32,057 nucleotides of DNA from Bacteroides sp. (GTDB lineage Bacteria > Bacteroidota > Bacteroidia > Bacteroidales > Muribaculaceae), in assembly GCA_014801585.1 (NCBI GenBank), contig JAAVDX010000025.1:1-32057 (forward strand). Direction: 5' to 3'. How positions within the stretch are numbered: position 1 is the stretch's first letter; each line of letters begins with the position of its first letter. The translations under genes and the position numbers were made by a program. Below the pieces are notes generated by a model. The model was not told the DNA's origin, did not search any database, and saw nothing but the letters and a program-made list of their open reading frames with translations. Positions 8,383 through 16,734 of the stretch are shown here, one piece after another.

Positions 8383-8411
8383 TTTAAAATCTTTTATTTT
8401 AGTTATATTTG
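8383..8411 (+). promoter_or_regulatory. Probable promoter of the susCDE(F) operon
   Basis: TATATTTG (8404-8411) matches TAnnTTTG exactly. The upstream element is poor (TTTA at 8383-8386, spacer 17), which would fit a promoter that needs an activator. Transcription would start near 8418. Confidence 0.55.
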
Positions 8412-8646
8412 CATATTCTTTGGTCGGGGCTACGCCTGGATCCAAGCAGACTCACTCTACCGGAAAAACTCAAATTAGATGAATACCATAGAGTTAATTG
8501 CGTCTTCACACGCAATTACGCATGCAGTTCGCCCCCGATTCCACTCCATACATCCTCATCTCGGAGTCCCTCCGGGATCTCCTTTGACTTGAAAAAGAGA
8601 GAAACAAAATAATATTTTTTAACCCAAGAACTAAATTAATTCCTGC
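8412..8646 (+). promoter_or_regulatory. Long structured 5' leader of susC
   Basis: About 230 untranslated bases lie between the inferred start site and the susC ATG. They hold a perfect 8-bp hairpin AATTGCGT-CTTCAC-ACGCAATT (8496-8517) and a GC-rich hairpin at 8563-8582 (GGAG-CCC against GGG-CTCC with a bulge). No open frame of coding character is present. Such a leader can host post-transcriptional control; no known riboswitch class is recognised. Confidence 0.5.
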
Positions 8647-11600
8647 ATGAAAAATTACAGTTTTCATCTGAATCGGAAATTCTGGGTGACCATCGCGATG
8701 GTTGTCGCTCTTGCATTTCCAGCTTTAGCTCAAAAGATCACCGTGACAGGTACGGTCATTGATGAGTATGGCGATCCGCTGATCGGCGCCACAATCATGC
8801 AAAAAGGTACCTCTAACGGCACTGCCGCCGACATGGACGGTAATTTTGAGCTCTCATGCGACCCGCACGCTATCCTCGTGGTAAGTTACGTCGGTTACGA
8901 TCCTATGGACGTCCACGTCAACGGTCGCACTCACATCAACATCGAGATGAAGGAGAACGCTCAGATGCTCTCCGAAACCGTGGTCATCGGTTATGGCTCG
9001 GTGAAAAAGGCTGACGCCACCGGTTCTGTCGCTATCGTCCGCCCGGATGACGTCGACGCCGGTATCTCTACTTCTGCTCAGGACCTCCTCGTTGGCGCAA
9101 GCCCGGGTGTCGTTGTTACCACTTCCGGTGGTGACCCGACTGGCAACGCTTCGATCCGTATCCGCGGTGGCTCTTCTCTTTCTGCCTCCAACGACCCGCT
9201 CATCGTAATCGACGGTGTCCCCCAGAGCAACCAGAGCAATGCAGGCGGTACTAACGCCCTCACTATGCTCAATCCCCAGAACATCGAGTCGATGACTATC
9301 CTTAAGGATGCTTCCGCTACTGCTATCTATGGTTCGCGTGCATCTAATGGTGTCATCATCATTACTACTAAGAAGGGTACAAGCGGTCGCCCGCAGGTGA
9401 ACTTCGCTGCTAACTTCCACGTCAACACAGCTCGCAAGACGCTCAAGATGATGAACGCTTCTGAGTATGTCACTCTCATCGAGCAGTATGGCAACGACCG
9501 CGCGAAGCAGATGCTCTATGCTAACCCCGTCAACCCCGAACTCGGCACTGAGGCCGGCTCCGCTTTCAACCTCTACGACACTAACTGGCAGAAGGAAGTC
9601 CTCCGCACTGCTTTCTCTCACGACTATTCTCTGAGTGTCGGCGGTTCCGCTGGTTGGCTCCCCTATCGCGTCAACGCTTCTTATACCAACAATCAGGGTA
9701 TCATCAAGACCTCTTCGATGGAGCGTACAACCGTTGGTTTCAACCTCACTCCTTCGTTCCTTGAAAATCACCTCTCTGTAAGCCTTAACGCTCAGGGTTC
9801 TTATGTCCGCACCGGCAACGCCGCAGGCGTTATGGGCAACGCTGTTGGTCTGGCTCCCGTATATCCCGTATATGCTAAATACAGTATGCTCGACGCCAAC
9901 ATGCCGCAGGCTTACAATGGCTTCTACAATATCCTCCAGACTACCGGTAACCCCGAGGAGAATGCTTCCGAGAACCCCCTCCAGCTCCTCCTCAATCAGG
10001 AATCCGTTGGTAAGACTCTTAACTCTACCGGTAACATCCAGATCGATTATTCGCTCCATTGGCTCCCGGAACTCCACTTCAACCTCAACATGGGTTATCA
10101 GGTGTCGAAGAATACTTCTCACACTATCACCGACCCGAACTCCATCATGGCTTGGCGCTCTAACTATAAGGACGGTGCAGGTACGAAGTATAATTGGTAT
10201 GAGCTCCAGCGCAACACCAACCTCTCTTTCTTCATCAACTATAAGAAGCAGTTTGACGCTATCAAGTCTAACCTCGACGTTACTCTCGGTTACGACTGGC
10301 AGCGCTTCGACTATCACGGCCGCTCTGAGACTCTTCTCAACACTCTCGGTTATAACCTGAACTACTCCGGCGGCGTCTTCTCCCTCGAAGAGAACCCCGC
10401 TACCGCCGACCGTATCGGACACTCTTACGAAAACGCTCCCATGACCCGCTGGGGCAACATCAACCAGCTCGTATCTTTCTTCGGCCGTATCAACTATATC
10501 TTCGACGATACTTATCTCCTTACTTTCACTCTTCGTGACGACGGTTCTTCCCGCTTCTCGAAAGATAATCGCTGGGGTCTCTTCCCCGCTCTCGCTCTCG
10601 GTTGGAAGATCAATAACATGTCTTTCATGGAGCAGTCTCGCGGTTGGCTCGACGATTTCAAACTCCGTCTCGGCTGGGGTGAAACCGGTCAGCAGGATAT
10701 CGGCCAGTATTTCGCTTATCTCCCCATCTACACTGAATCTTATCAGCAGGGTTTCCAGTATCTCAACCCCAATGGCAACGGACAGTGGATCAACCCCCTC
10801 TATCCCCAGTCTTACAACTCTGACCTGAAGTGGGAGACTACTACCACTTGGAACGTCGGCCTCGACATGGGATTCCTCAACAATCGCATCACTCTCGCTG
10901 CTGATTGGTATCTCCGCAAGACTCGCGACCTCCTCTCTTACGTCCCCACTGCTTCTACCAACACTGCCAACTATGGCTGGCGTAACATCGGTTCGATGGA
11001 AAACCTCGGTGTCGAAGTCACTGTCGGTGCGAAGCCCGTCGTAACCAACGATTTCGTTTGGAACACAAGCGTCAACGTTTCTTGGAATAAGAATAAGATC
11101 ACCGAACTTCAGGGTGAGGGCGAAAATTCCCGTATCTCTGCTATCGGTCTCCCCTCCGGTACAGGCGGTAACCTCGGCTGGCATATCGTAGGTCAGCCCG
11201 CGTTCACTTTCATGGTTTACGAACAGGTCTACGATCAGAACGGCGACCCCATCGAAAATCAGTATGTCGACCAGAACGCCGACGGCGTGATCACTGAAGA
11301 TGACCTCATCATGTATCACTCTAAGGATCCGAAGGTGACTTTGACCTGGAACAACAATTTCTCTTATAAGAACTGGGATCTCGGCATCTCTCTGCGTGCC
11401 AATATCGGCAACTATGTCTACAACAACCTGAAGTACTCCAACACCCGCGTCTACAACATCTCCGCGGCTCAGTACCAGCTCGGCAACCTCCTCGCAGAGA
11501 CCCCGCTCTTCTACAACGCAAGCAGCGCTTCCCTCCTCCCCCTCTCCAGCTATTTCGTGGAGAACGCAAGCTTCCTCCGCTGCGACAACATCACTCTGGG

Positions 11601-11778
11601 ATACACTTTCCGCAATCTGCTCCACGACAATCTTACACTCCGTCTCTTCGCAGCTGTGCAGAATCCCTTCGTGATCACTACTTTCTCCGGCATCGATCCT
11701 GAGGAATTCGGCGGCGTTCAGAGCGACCCGTATCCGCGCCCCATCACTACCTCTCTCGGTATCGTGGCTACATTCTAA
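8647..11778 (+). CDS. susC: SusC-like TonB-dependent outer-membrane transporter
   Basis: Outer-membrane channel of 1043 residues that imports malto-oligosaccharides with its lipoprotein lid SusD, driven by TonB. Signal peptide 1-28; carboxypeptidase-regulatory-like beta domain 30-112 (VTGTVIDEYGDPLIGATI, then VSYVGYD); a TonB-box-like ETVVIGYGSVKK; a plug domain to about 235 (IRIRGGSSLSASNDPLIVIDG, then SATAIYGSRASNGVIIITTK); then the beta barrel ending in a terminal Phe (LGIVATF), the usual outer-membrane insertion signal. The length matches SusC (about 1000). It starts the operon susC-susD-susE-susF. A starch role rests on the neighbours (susE/F-type proteins and two GH13 enzymes), since SusC proteins for other glycans look alike. 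Confidence 0.93.
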   Translation: MKNYSFHLNRKFWVTIAMVVALAFPALAQKITVTGTVIDEYGDPLIGATIMQKGTSNGTAADMDGNFELSCDPHAILVVSYVGYDPMDVHVNGRTHINIEMKENAQMLSETVVIGYGSVKKADATGSVAIVRPDDVDAGISTSAQDLLVGASPGVVVTTSGGDPTGNASIRIRGGSSLSASNDPLIVIDGVPQSNQSNAGGTNALTMLNPQNIESMTILKDASATAIYGSRASNGVIIITTKKGTSGRPQVNFAANFHVNTARKTLKMMNASEYVTLIEQYGNDRAKQMLYANPVNPELGTEAGSAFNLYDTNWQKEVLRTAFSHDYSLSVGGSAGWLPYRVNASYTNNQGIIKTSSMERTTVGFNLTPSFLENHLSVSLNAQGSYVRTGNAAGVMGNAVGLAPVYPVYAKYSMLDANMPQAYNGFYNILQTTGNPEENASENPLQLLLNQESVGKTLNSTGNIQIDYSLHWLPELHFNLNMGYQVSKNTSHTITDPNSIMAWRSNYKDGAGTKYNWYELQRNTNLSFFINYKKQFDAIKSNLDVTLGYDWQRFDYHGRSETLLNTLGYNLNYSGGVFSLEENPATADRIGHSYENAPMTRWGNINQLVSFFGRINYIFDDTYLLTFTLRDDGSSRFSKDNRWGLFPALALGWKINNMSFMEQSRGWLDDFKLRLGWGETGQQDIGQYFAYLPIYTESYQQGFQYLNPNGNGQWINPLYPQSYNSDLKWETTTTWNVGLDMGFLNNRITLAADWYLRKTRDLLSYVPTASTNTANYGWRNIGSMENLGVEVTVGAKPVVTNDFVWNTSVNVSWNKNKITELQGEGENSRISAIGLPSGTGGNLGWHIVGQPAFTFMVYEQVYDQNGDPIENQYVDQNADGVITEDDLIMYHSKDPKVTLTWNNNFSYKNWDLGISLRANIGNYVYNNLKYSNTRVYNISAAQYQLGNLLAETPLFYNASSASLLPLSSYFVENASFLRCDNITLGYTFRNLLHDNLTLRLFAAVQNPFVITTFSGIDPEEFGGVQSDPYPRPITTSLGIVATF

Positions 11779-11805
11779 CCCTTTTTCATCCGAATCGATT
11801 TCAAT

Positions 11806-13713
11806 ATGAAAACATTAAATAAGATTTTCTTAAGTCTGGGTATCGCCGGCGCAGCGTTCGGTCTCTCTTCTTGCGTTGGAGACCTCGATCTTGAGCCCCG
11901 TGACCCGAGCGAAAACACCGATGTCACCAACGACATCGACGCCGTATTCGCCGACATATATATGAACTTCGCAACTTACGGCGCCAACGGTAATAGCCCC
12001 GTCAGCGGTTTCGACGGCGGTATGGCCGCTTTCCAGCGCGCGATGTTCATCGCTGAGGAGCTCCCCACTGATGAGGCTTCTTGGCTCTGGGACCCCGCTG
12101 ACTATGGCACTCTTAACTATGGTCAGTTCAACCCCGCTCTTGGATGTCTTTATGGTACTTATTCGCGTCTGATGATCAACATCACGCTCTGTAACCAGTT
12201 TATCCAGAATGTCAACAGCGGCTACTTCAACCTCGACGCCGAGGGTCAGAAGAACGCTGAGGAGTATAAGCGTCAGGCTAAGGTGCTCTGGGGCGCATGC
12301 TATTATTACATGCTCTCTTTCTACGACAAAATCCCCTATGCCGATGAGTCTACTCCCGTCGGTGCCGTACCCGTTCAGCTCTCCCGTCAGGAGGTCTACG
12401 ACCGCGTCACCGCTACTCTTGAGGATGTCGTAGCTGAATACGGCGATAATCAGACTCCCTATTATGGCTTCGTCGGTCTCGACGCCGCTGAGTCTATCCT
12501 CGCTAAAATCTATCTCAACGCTGAGGTCTTCACCGGCACTGCTGCATGGGATAAGTGTTACTCCCACTGTAAGAATGTCATCGACCGCCTCGGTAAGGGT
12601 GGCTATTATGGCAATGGCCTCGTTCGTAGCTATAACGCTCTCTTCGGCGCCAACAACGACAAGTACGTGCTCGGCAATGGTGGCTCTGACGTCAATGAGA
12701 TCATCTGGTCCATCGTTGGCGATGAAGTGCATCTGACCGGTTTCTCCGGCGCTACTTTCCTTCAGGCTGCATGGCTCGGCACAAATGGTGTTGAGGCTAC
12801 TATGGGTAAGCCGACTATGGATACCAAGTATCAGAACGCTCCCCTCGCCGATCGTATCGTGACCGATGCCGACGGTGTGCAGACTTTCTATGTCTACTAT
12901 GCTGATCAGGATGACTTCGCTGCCGCTGAGTCTGCCTACAATGAGGTCGCTTCCGATTCTAAGAATAAGTGGAAAACTCAGATCTCTGAAGTGCAGAATA
13001 ACACTGCTTATTCTTTCGACCCCACTCAGGTTGGCTATATCTCTCAGGACTGGTATAACTCCGGCAACGGCTGGAAGTGTATGGTGGCCCGCAAGTCGTT
13101 TGTCCGCAAGTTTGAATGGGACGACGTGCAGATGACTCAGAGCTCCGACCGTCGTGTCGCTCTCTGGCAGACTGCCGCTCACGGTTTCAGCGTGGAGAAT
13201 ATCTCGCTCCTCGGCGACGACTGGGGTAAGAATGGTTATCTCACTCCGAAATATACCAACTGGGCCTACAACGAAGACGGCACTATCAATAAGGAGCAGT
13301 CGCCCACTAACATCTCAAGCGCTGCCGGCGATTACGCCGCTATCCGTCTCGCTGAAATCTACCTCACAGCTGCTGAGGCTATCCTCAATGGCGGTGGCGG
13401 TACTCAGGCTGAGGCTCTCCAGTATGTCAACTGGATCCGCGAACGCGCTTACGCTGACGCTCCCGGCGATGCTACCCACCACTGGACTTCGCTCTCTATG
13501 CAGGACCTCCGCGACGAACGTTGCCGCGAGCTCTATCAGGAGAATGTGCGTCGCTCCGACCTTATCCGTTGGAATCAGTGGTGCACCGGTTACACTTGGG
13601 AATGGAAAGGCGGCGTCCAGTCCGGTACTAACCTCCCCGAGTCTTCTAAGCTCTACCCCATCCCCTCGCGTGTGATGTCGGCTTCCAACTTCCAGCAGAC
13701 TACAGGTTATTAA
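11806..13713 (+). CDS. susD: SusD/RagB-like glycan-binding lipoprotein
   Basis: Surface lipoprotein of 635 residues that binds starch and closes the SusC channel. Lipobox GLSSC with Cys23, followed by an acidic start (VGDLDLEP). The SusD-like N-domain (SENTDVTNDIDAVFADIYMN) comes first, then helical TPR-type segments (AEEYKRQAKVLWGACYYYML, DRVTATLEDVVAEYG) and the conserved C-terminal part (AAIRLAEIYLTAAEAILN, YVNWIRERAY, DERCRELYQENVRRSDLIRW, LYPIPSRVM). It is longer than B. thetaiotaomicron SusD (551). It lies 27 bp after susC in the same operon. Confidence 0.93.
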   Translation: MKTLNKIFLSLGIAGAAFGLSSCVGDLDLEPRDPSENTDVTNDIDAVFADIYMNFATYGANGNSPVSGFDGGMAAFQRAMFIAEELPTDEASWLWDPADYGTLNYGQFNPALGCLYGTYSRLMINITLCNQFIQNVNSGYFNLDAEGQKNAEEYKRQAKVLWGACYYYMLSFYDKIPYADESTPVGAVPVQLSRQEVYDRVTATLEDVVAEYGDNQTPYYGFVGLDAAESILAKIYLNAEVFTGTAAWDKCYSHCKNVIDRLGKGGYYGNGLVRSYNALFGANNDKYVLGNGGSDVNEIIWSIVGDEVHLTGFSGATFLQAAWLGTNGVEATMGKPTMDTKYQNAPLADRIVTDADGVQTFYVYYADQDDFAAAESAYNEVASDSKNKWKTQISEVQNNTAYSFDPTQVGYISQDWYNSGNGWKCMVARKSFVRKFEWDDVQMTQSSDRRVALWQTAAHGFSVENISLLGDDWGKNGYLTPKYTNWAYNEDGTINKEQSPTNISSAAGDYAAIRLAEIYLTAAEAILNGGGGTQAEALQYVNWIRERAYADAPGDATHHWTSLSMQDLRDERCRELYQENVRRSDLIRWNQWCTGYTWEWKGGVQSGTNLPESSKLYPIPSRVMSASNFQQTTGY

Positions 13714-13738
13714 TCTAACTTAAATCTGATTTTTAAAA

Positions 13739-14752
13739 ATGAAAAAATTATCAATCATATTCGCCATGGCAGCTGTGGCTCTCGGTTTCTCCTCCTGCAA
13801 GCAGGAAGATAATCCGCAGTATCACGCTCCGACGACTTTCACTATCAATGAGCCGGCTCTGAAGAATCAGGCGTTCCGCACATCTAATGAGATGACCGAC
13901 GCCGCTACTTTCGATCTCTTCTGCTCTCAGCCCGACTATGGCTATTCCGCCATCTGCAATTATTCCGCGCTCGTTTCTCTCGATCCTGAGGCTCCCCTCG
14001 ATGAGTGGATCGCTCTCCCCAACCAGAATGAGACTTCCGCTGCTATGTCTATTAAGACTTTCGAACTCGGCGTCGCTGTCAATAAGCTCCTCGATGTGAC
14101 TGACGCTGAGGATTTCGATGCCCGCAACCTCGGATCGCAGCAGTTTAAGTGCTATTTCAAGGCGGTCTGCGAAATCCCTTCTATCGAAGGCTCTAAGATC
14201 ATCTCTTCCAATACTGTCTCTTACGATAAGGTGATGATCTCGTATGCTGAGAAGCTCCCGGCTTGGATCTTCATCTGCGGCGATGTCCAGAACATCGATA
14301 CCGGTGTTGCCAACGGTTTCACCGCTCCCTCAAGCAGCAACTACGATCTCTACAAGAACAACTTCGCCCTCTATGAGCCCGAGAATATGATCGGCGAAAA
14401 GCTCTATGTCGGTGTATTCAACCTCACTCCGAAGGATTCCTCTATGGAGAACTTCAATGAAGGCAATCCCGACGCTTGCGCTCAGTTCCGTTTCTTCACC
14501 GAACTGCTCGGTTGGGTCAACACCGCTTCCCTCGGTTCTAATGAGGCTGACTTCTACTGCCTCCCGATCACCGATAAGTGGGGCGCCGGCTTCAGCGGCG
14601 ACGTCGTTCCGCAGGGTCTCGGCAACTGGGGCGTTTTCGTCACTGAACCCTCTCCTGTCACTATCGTAGTCGACCAGATCAACAATAAGATATTCGTCAA
14701 GGAAGGCGCTCACGATGTAACTTTCGTAGGACGCGATCCCGAATTCAATTGA
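13739..14752 (+). CDS. susE: SusE-like outer-membrane starch-binding lipoprotein
   Basis: Lipoprotein of 337 residues. Signal with lipobox GFSSC, Cys20, followed by KQED, which resembles the acidic surface-export signal of Bacteroidetes lipoproteins. The N-terminal part (TFTINEPALKNQAF, 36-49) has the pattern of the SusE N-domain (a strand-rich Ig-like fold); the C-terminal half (VFNLTPKDSSMENFNEG, then EADFYCLPITDKWGAGFSG) fits a SusE/F-type starch-binding module. It is close to SusE in length (387) but probably has only one binding module. It follows susD by 25 bp; a hairpin lies after it. Confidence 0.78.
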   Translation: MKKLSIIFAMAAVALGFSSCKQEDNPQYHAPTTFTINEPALKNQAFRTSNEMTDAATFDLFCSQPDYGYSAICNYSALVSLDPEAPLDEWIALPNQNETSAAMSIKTFELGVAVNKLLDVTDAEDFDARNLGSQQFKCYFKAVCEIPSIEGSKIISSNTVSYDKVMISYAEKLPAWIFICGDVQNIDTGVANGFTAPSSSNYDLYKNNFALYEPENMIGEKLYVGVFNLTPKDSSMENFNEGNPDACAQFRFFTELLGWVNTASLGSNEADFYCLPITDKWGAGFSGDVVPQGLGNWGVFVTEPSPVTIVVDQINNKIFVKEGAHDVTFVGRDPEFN

Positions 14753-14765
14753 TGACCATATCGCT

Positions 14766-14814
14766 GTCCGGAAGCGCTTCGGCGCTATATTATCTCCGCC
14801 CTTCGCTTCCGGAC
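14766..14814 (+). terminator. Intercistronic hairpin between susE and susF (possible attenuator)
   Basis: GTCCGGAAGCG (14766-14776) and CGCTTCCGGAC (14804-14814) form a perfect 11-bp stem. Inside the left arm GCGC-TTCG-GCGC (14774-14785) can form an alternative UUCG-capped hairpin that excludes the last bases of the long stem. No T-run follows, so partial termination or an RNA-processing stop that lowers susF relative to susCDE is the likely role. Confidence 0.6.
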
Positions 14815-14842
14815 CGCTTTCTTAACAACTGATAATCATCTT

Positions 14843-16315
14843 ATGAAAACTATCAAATTCATATCAGCTTTGGCTCTGACTCTCGGACTCGCAGCTTGTG
14901 ACTCCTATGATCTGCCGAATCCTCCGGGCCAGTCTTACCCCGCACCCGACGGATATTTCGAGAATTCGGGTCTGGTCATGAGCGCTAACTCTGAAACGCT
15001 CAACCTCACCGAAGCCAACGCGGCTAATAAATTTGTCACTGTAGCCTCTATCTCGGAACTCGTTAATTTCCCCGAGGACTACACTCTCGCTATCGACATG
15101 AAGCTCGGCGAAGGCTCTAAGGCCAAAATCTATTCCACTACTATCGACAACATGGATGTCACTGTCAACCCCGACATCCTCAACGGCGCTGTACAGGATG
15201 TGCTCACTAAGCAGCCCGGCACTTACTCTATCCCCGTGGAGTTCATGGCCTACGCTGAACGCGGAACTACCCGCATGGGCCTCGGTGGCGTCGGCGCAAC
15301 TTATGGCAACGGCAACCTCTCTATCAAGACTTATGACGCTGCTAAGGTCATCGAAGATGCTTATTATCTCGTGCCCGTCGTGAGCGGTAAACCCGCCCTC
15401 GCGCAGGCTCTTAAGATGAACAACACTGCCGGCAACTCCGTATCACCCTACGATAACCCCGAGTTCGCTCTCCAGATTGATGTTCCCGAGAATTCTGAAT
15501 ATCTCTTCATGATCGCGCCTCAGTCGGCTGTGACTGCCGGTGACGCTTCTGCTCTCTATGGTGGTAACCCCTCTGCCGATGGCATGTCCGGTAAGCTCGG
15601 TACTTCCTACGAAGTCATCAAGATGCCCGTAGCTGGCAGCGTCCTCGTCACTGTCAACATGGAGCAGGATTCCTACACTGTCAACTATGCGTTCGACGTA
15701 CTCTACGCTGTGTCCGGCTCTACGCGTCCCGCCAACGCTATGGCTCTCTACACTGACAACTACATCAACTACTATGGTGTGACTGCCCTCAACCAGCGCT
15801 TCACTATCTACACTGCTGCTGACAAGTCGGGCGTTGCATTTAAGTATGATGAATCTGTTGAGCCCGAAATCAGCGAGAATGGCCTTGAGCAGTCCGGTGC
15901 GATCACTGCCGACACTGATGTTGTCGCTCAGATCCCCGTACCCATCAAGGGCAACTGCCTCTACTACGTTGATATCAACCTCGTGCAGCTCACCTACGAC
16001 GTGAAGGCTCTCCAGACTATGAGTGTCATCGGTGCAGGCAACGATTGGAACCTCGAGACTGCAACTCCGCTCACTCCCTCGAAGGACTTCAAGACATGGA
16101 CTGCTTCCGACGTTGAGATCGGTGACGAGTTCAAGATCAACTGTAACGGCGCTTGGGACTTCGACTTCGGCGGTGCTCAGGTACAGGATGTCGATGGCCA
16201 GTCTGTCTACAACATCAACTTCAAGGGCTCCAACATGCCCGCAAAGGCCGGTAAGTACGACGTGAAGATCGACTTCTCAACAATGCCTTACGTCCTCACC
16301 CTCACAAAGAAGTAA
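14843..16315 (+). CDS. susF: SusF-like outer-membrane starch-binding lipoprotein
   Basis: Lipoprotein of 490 residues, close to SusF (485). Lipobox GLAAC with Cys19. An N-terminal Ig-like SusE/F domain (VMSANSETLNLTEANAANKF, about 48-67) is followed by repeated beta-rich binding modules; the last is clear (MSVIGAGNDWNLETATPLTP, then FKTWTASDVEIGDEFKINCN), a CBM-like fold with a Trp pattern for glucan contacts. It holds starch at the cell surface and does not cut it. It is separated from susE by the hairpin at 14766-14814, so its expression may be lower. Its last codons (ACA AAG AAG TAA) are the beginning of the tandem repeat that follows. Confidence 0.8.
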   Translation: MKTIKFISALALTLGLAACDSYDLPNPPGQSYPAPDGYFENSGLVMSANSETLNLTEANAANKFVTVASISELVNFPEDYTLAIDMKLGEGSKAKIYSTTIDNMDVTVNPDILNGAVQDVLTKQPGTYSIPVEFMAYAERGTTRMGLGGVGATYGNGNLSIKTYDAAKVIEDAYYLVPVVSGKPALAQALKMNNTAGNSVSPYDNPEFALQIDVPENSEYLFMIAPQSAVTAGDASALYGGNPSADGMSGKLGTSYEVIKMPVAGSVLVTVNMEQDSYTVNYAFDVLYAVSGSTRPANAMALYTDNYINYYGVTALNQRFTIYTAADKSGVAFKYDESVEPEISENGLEQSGAITADTDVVAQIPVPIKGNCLYYVDINLVQLTYDVKALQTMSVIGAGNDWNLETATPLTPSKDFKTWTASDVEIGDEFKINCNGAWDFDFGGAQVQDVDGQSVYNINFKGSNMPAKAGKYDVKIDFSTMPYVLTLTKK

Positions 16316-16460
16316 TCCCCCAATACGTTGATTATAAGAACCTTGAAATTCTCAATCACGTATCAACCCTTTTAAGAAATCAATTCCCTCAAAGTGTTGA
16401 TTATAAGAACTTTAAAATTCTTAATCTCGTATCAACCATTACAAGGAAGTAATTCTTAAT
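16312..16460 (+). repeat. 69-bp tandem repeat overlapping the susF stop codon
   Basis: Two units with a period of 69 (about 16312-16380 and 16381-16449) share GTTGATTATAAGAAC, then AAATTCT-AATC-CGTATCAACC. A third partial copy of the beginning follows. The tail of the gene, ACAAAGAAGTAATC, reappears as TTTAAGAAATCAATTC and ACAAGGAAGTAATTC. Each unit also has GTTGAT and ATCAAC at opposite ends of an imperfect hairpin. Confidence 0.85.
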
Positions 16461-16474
16461 TAATCTGATATGAA

Positions 16475-16505
16475 AAGGCCCGACTCTCTGTCGGGCCTTT
16501 TTATT
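16475..16505 (+). terminator. Rho-independent terminator of the sus operon
   Basis: AAGGCCCGAC (16475-16484), loop TCTCT, then GTCGGGCCTT (16490-16499) and a T-rich tail. It closes the susC-susF operon after the tandem repeat. Confidence 0.9.
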
Positions 16506-16549
16506 CATCTTGTTATTTGCAATTATTTTTTAGGTTTTTTGTTAAAAAA

Positions 16550-16581
16550 TTTGTAAATTTAAAAAACATTACCTAATTTTG
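16550..16581 (+). promoter_or_regulatory. Bacteroidetes-type promoter of the starch-binding-like gene
   Basis: TTTG (16550-16553), 20-base spacer, TAATTTTG (16574-16581): both elements match the consensus. The start site would be near 16588, giving a leader of about 147 bases. The gene is therefore an independent transcription unit after the sus operon terminator. Confidence 0.8.
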
Positions 16582-16641
16582 TCGTCAAGTTCAGGCCGAC
16601 GAAAGTATCACCTGTCGTCACCTCACCCCGAAGAACTCAAT

Positions 16642-16689
16642 TTGATTCATACATTGACTCATACATTGACTCATAGATTGATTCATACA
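16642..16689 (+). repeat. Four 12-bp tandem repeats in a 5' leader
   Basis: Four exact-length units: TTGATTCATACA, TTGACTCATACA, TTGACTCATAGA, TTGATTCATACA. They lie inside the inferred leader of the gene at 16735, 46 bases before its ATG. The period keeps A/T-rich words in phase; a regulator-binding or RNA-stability role is possible. Confidence 0.9.
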
Positions 16690-16734
16690 TTTAACTAAAT
16701 AAATTTTTGTTTAACCAATAAATCTAACTTCAGA

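Noticed and set aside
8854-11625. A 923-codon open frame antisense to susC
   Set aside because: It is in register with susC codons and arises because the gene avoids codons that give stops on the other strand; susD has a similar 450-codon shadow. The translated product is rich in Val, Glu, Asp and Ser with no domain.
11830-13182. A 450-codon open frame antisense to susD
   Set aside because: Same codon-bias shadow as in susC; no domain or start signal.
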